From Sphingomonadaceae bacterium (lineage in GTDB: Bacteria; Pseudomonadota; Alphaproteobacteria; Sphingomonadales; Sphingomonadaceae): a stretch of 7,890 nt of DNA. Of the stretch, positions 6,807 to 7,890 are shown piece by piece. The notes below the pieces were generated by a model that was given only the letters and a program-made list of their open reading frames with translations, searched no databases and was not told the origin of the DNA. The stretch spans positions 1 to 7,890 of the forward strand of contig RFSU01000111.1 in NCBI GenBank assembly GCA_009923795.1, read 5' to 3'. A program made the translations under genes and the position numbers. Every line of letters begins with the position of its first letter. Position 1 is the stretch's first letter.

Positions 6807-7472
6807 TTAGGATATGGCAGAGCGGGGTTTTTTACCCAGATGGGCATCGGAATAGGTATGAAAGGCGCGCCGGATATGGCCCGCCATGACCGACTCAGCC
6901 CACCCGCCATCCTTACGCGCGAACGCGGCGAGCAACTCATTATGCTCCCGATGGGATCGTTGCAGGTCGCTGACGTCATAGCTTTGAGCGGTGCGCCAGA
7001 CCACGGGTTGCTCAATCAATCGGGCCAATAAATTGGTCAGTCGAGCGGAGGCTGCGGCATCCAGGATAATCTCATGGAAGCTTTTGTTATGCTTAAGAAA
7101 AGCGTGAACATCCGGGACGTCTGCGGACACGGCGCGCCCAATTGCTTCATTTTCCGCCTTAAGGGATGCCAATTGAACTGAGGTGATCCGGCCCGCCGCG
7201 CGCCGTGCCGCCAGCCCTTCCATCATCTCGCGCAACACAAAGGCATCTTCAATATCATCAAGCGACCAGTCAGCGACGAAGCTGCGCTGACGCTCGCTGC
7301 GGCGAATAAATAGTTCAGATTCCAACCGTCGCAGGGCTTCGCGCACGGGCGTGCGCGACACGCCGCATTGTTCTGCCAACCATTCTTCGCGAATCTGGTC
7401 TCCCGGCGGAAGCGCGCCGGACAGGATCATGCCTCTTATCTGGCTATAGGCCTGTTCCGATGCTCTTGACAC
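6807..7472 (-). CDS. GntR-family transcriptional regulator, FadR/VanR (FCD) subfamily
   Basis: This 221-residue regulator has an N-terminal winged helix-turn-helix (recognition segment CGVSRTPVREALRRLE, about residues 36-51) and a C-terminal helical FCD effector domain. The FCD ligand/metal positions are recognisable as Asn129 and His133 (NKSFHEI), His177 (REHNELL) and His199 (GHIRRAF). I place the start at a GTG (7472) rather than at the in-frame TTG at 7526. An AGGAGA ribosome binding site sits 6 nt before the GTG, the protein then begins VSRASEQAYSQIR as such regulators do, and the extra 18 codons would run through a GTATAC operator-like palindrome. It precedes and is co-oriented with the catabolic operon, with a 57-bp gap, and most likely represses both until a pathway metabolite binds. 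The effector is unknown. Family and start choice are both well supported. Confidence 0.92.
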   Translation of the reverse strand: MSRASEQAYSQIRGMILSGALPPGDQIREEWLAEQCGVSRTPVREALRRLESELFIRRSERQRSFVADWSLDDIEDAFVLREMMEGLAARRAAGRITSVQLASLKAENEAIGRAVSADVPDVHAFLKHNKSFHEIILDAAASARLTNLLARLIEQPVVWRTAQSYDVSDLQRSHREHNELLAAFARKDGGWAESVMAGHIRRAFHTYSDAHLGKKPRSAIS

Positions 7473-7478
7473 AAAAGG

Positions 7479-7484
7479 TCTCCT
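7479..7484 (-). promoter_or_regulatory. Ribosome binding site AGGAGA that decides the GTG start of the GntR gene
   Basis: AGGAGA with a 6-nt spacer precedes GTG at 7472. No comparable site is seen before the in-frame TTG at 7526, so the shorter regulator is preferred. Confidence 0.8.
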
Positions 7485-7502
7485 AACCGCTTGACCAATG
7501 CA

Positions 7503-7516
7503 TAATGTATACAATA
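7503..7516. promoter_or_regulatory. Candidate GntR operator upstream of the regulator gene, TAATGTATACAATA
   Basis: This 14-bp inverted repeat has one mismatched pair and a perfect TGTATACA core (7506-7513), matching the core of the palindrome before the lyase gene. It lies 31-44 bp upstream of the GTG start chosen for the regulator. A weak minus-strand promoter, TTGCGC (7526-7521) with 16 bp to TATGCA (7504-7499), would place the core in its spacer, consistent with autorepression. The promoter hexamers are poor matches and only a suggestion. Confidence 0.65.
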
Positions 7517-7702
7517 AGCTGCGCAAATGTTTTTCTGGAGGGCTTCTTTTGGGGCGTCTGGGTAACGATCATTGTGCAAGCATAGCGTTTCGCCGCAAGG
7601 CGGGGCGACAAGGGTTGCGTCGTGTCGCGTCCGGCCTTCATGTCATAATGGGCGGGCGCTCAGTTGGGGAACATCTCAGGCCCACACCTAGTCTTATCGC
7701 TA

Positions 7703-7760
7703 TATATTCAGACGCAAATAGTCACTTACCACGTCAGACTTATATTCACCGCACGTCAGA
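7703..7760. repeat. Interleaved short direct repeats TATATTCA and CACGTCAGA
   Basis: TATATTCA occurs at 7703-7710 and 7741-7748 (38 bp apart). CACGTCAGA occurs at 7730-7738 and 7752-7760, 22 bp apart, about two helical turns. The second CACGTCAGA ends 24 bp before the first ATG of the secreted-protein gene. The arrangement could be paired binding sites for a regulator, or leader sequence in the mRNA. Exact 9-bp repetition in 30 bp is unlikely by chance, but its role is not shown. Confidence 0.5.
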
Positions 7761-7775
7761 GGCGGCTCACCTCAT

Positions 7776-7780
7776 GGGAG
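7776..7780 (+). promoter_or_regulatory. Ribosome binding site GGGAG for the divergent secreted protein
   Basis: GGGAG is followed by TAAA and then ATGATG. The spacing suits either ATG, with 7 nt to the second being nearer the usual optimum. Confidence 0.65.
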
Positions 7781-7784
7781 TAAA

Positions 7785-7890
7785 ATGATGAAAATGACCA
7801 AAGCAATTTTAAAGGGGGCCATTGCGCTCAGCGCATTGAGCGCTGTTCCAGCCTTTGCTCAAGCATCAGATGCAGAGGCGGTGGATGACA
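7785..7890 (+). CDS. 5' end of a secreted protein, probably a TonB-dependent receptor (cut by window edge)
   Basis: Only 35 codons are visible, beginning MMKMTKAILKGAIALSALSAVPAFAQASDAEAVDD. This is a clear Sec signal peptide: lysines, a short hydrophobic core, then an AFA|QA signal-peptidase I site at about residues 24/25. A GGGAG ribosome binding site precedes two adjacent ATG codons; spacing is 4 nt to the one at 7785 and 7 nt to the one at 7788, so the second may be used. A signal peptide followed by a short acidic stretch leading toward an expected TonB box is typical of TonB-dependent outer-membrane receptors of sphingomonads, and a receptor divergent from a catabolic operon would make sense as its uptake system. 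The receptor identity is inference; another periplasmic or outer-membrane protein is possible. Confidence 0.75.
   Translation, partial: MMKMTKAILKGAIALSALSAVPAFAQASDAEAVDD

Larger units (their letters stand above)
7473..7784. promoter_or_regulatory. Divergent intergenic control region between the regulator and the secreted-protein gene
   Basis: About 310 bp without a believable gene. On the left it holds the regulator's ribosome binding site and operator-like palindrome. In the middle is a 6-bp inverted repeat GCGACA/TGTCGC (7605-7610 and 7623-7628) with a 12-nt loop. On the right is an AT-rich stretch with a -10-like TATATT (7703-7708) and a set of short direct repeats before the secreted-protein start. 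I found no convincing -35/-10 pair for the rightward gene. A 96-codon plus-strand frame crosses the region but has no family resemblance and no ribosome binding site. Confidence 0.6.

Noticed and set aside
6824..6837. GGGGTTTTTTACCC, a possible terminator-like hairpin near the end of the regulator gene
   Set aside because: Only a 4-bp stem, it encodes the ordinary LGKKPR residues of the regulator, and on the transcribed strand it has no following U-run.
7590..7606. CGCC-GCAA-GGCG hairpin in the intergenic region
   Set aside because: Four base pairs only; common by chance in GC-rich DNA and not followed by a U-run or placed at a gene end.
7498..7788. 96-codon plus-strand open frame through the divergent intergenic region
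   Set aside because: It starts within the operator region without a ribosome binding site, has no recognisable domain, and its stop overlaps the start of a much better supported signal-peptide gene.

Overview
The window carries a compact catabolic operon on the minus strand, its own GntR-family regulator upstream, and the first codons of a divergent, secreted (probably outer-membrane) protein at the right edge. The sequence is moderately GC-rich. The short signal peptide ending in AFA|QA, followed by an acidic SDAEAVDD stretch, is the usual look of TonB-dependent receptors in Sphingomonadales. I therefore infer an alphaproteobacterium, most likely a sphingomonad, with modest certainty because only 35 codons of that gene are visible.

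Layout, read in the direction of transcription on the minus strand: a GntR/FCD repressor (GTG start at 7472, end 6807); an HMG-CoA lyase-family enzyme (6749-5832); a HyuA-type ATP-dependent hydantoinase/oxoprolinase subunit (5828-3780); its HyuB-type partner (3765-1891); a class III (CaiB/formyl-CoA transferase family) CoA-transferase (1881-700); and an isochorismatase-family amidohydrolase of the N-carbamoylsarcosine-amidase type (700-62). The five enzyme genes are separated by 3, 14, 9 and -1 nt, so they form one transcription unit with strong signs of translational coupling. A 57-bp gap between the regulator and the lyase holds a perfect 12-bp palindrome centred on GTATAC. A second, slightly imperfect copy lies just upstream of the regulator. 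This is the expected pattern for a self-regulating FadR/VanR-type repressor controlling both its own gene and the operon.

Working together (inference): HyuAB would use ATP to open a cyclic amide, imide or ureide (or, less conventionally, carboxylate a ketone). The amidohydrolase would release ammonia (or ammonia and CO2) from the resulting carbamoyl or amide group. The CoA-transferase would activate the freed carboxylic acid, and the lyase would split a 3-hydroxyacyl-CoA into acetyl-CoA plus a carbonyl product. The individual families are clear, but the substrate cannot be read from the sequence and I do not recognise the combination as a named pathway. The divergent exported protein may be the uptake receptor. 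Nothing in the window indicates a mobile element, CRISPR array, tRNA, rRNA or defence system.
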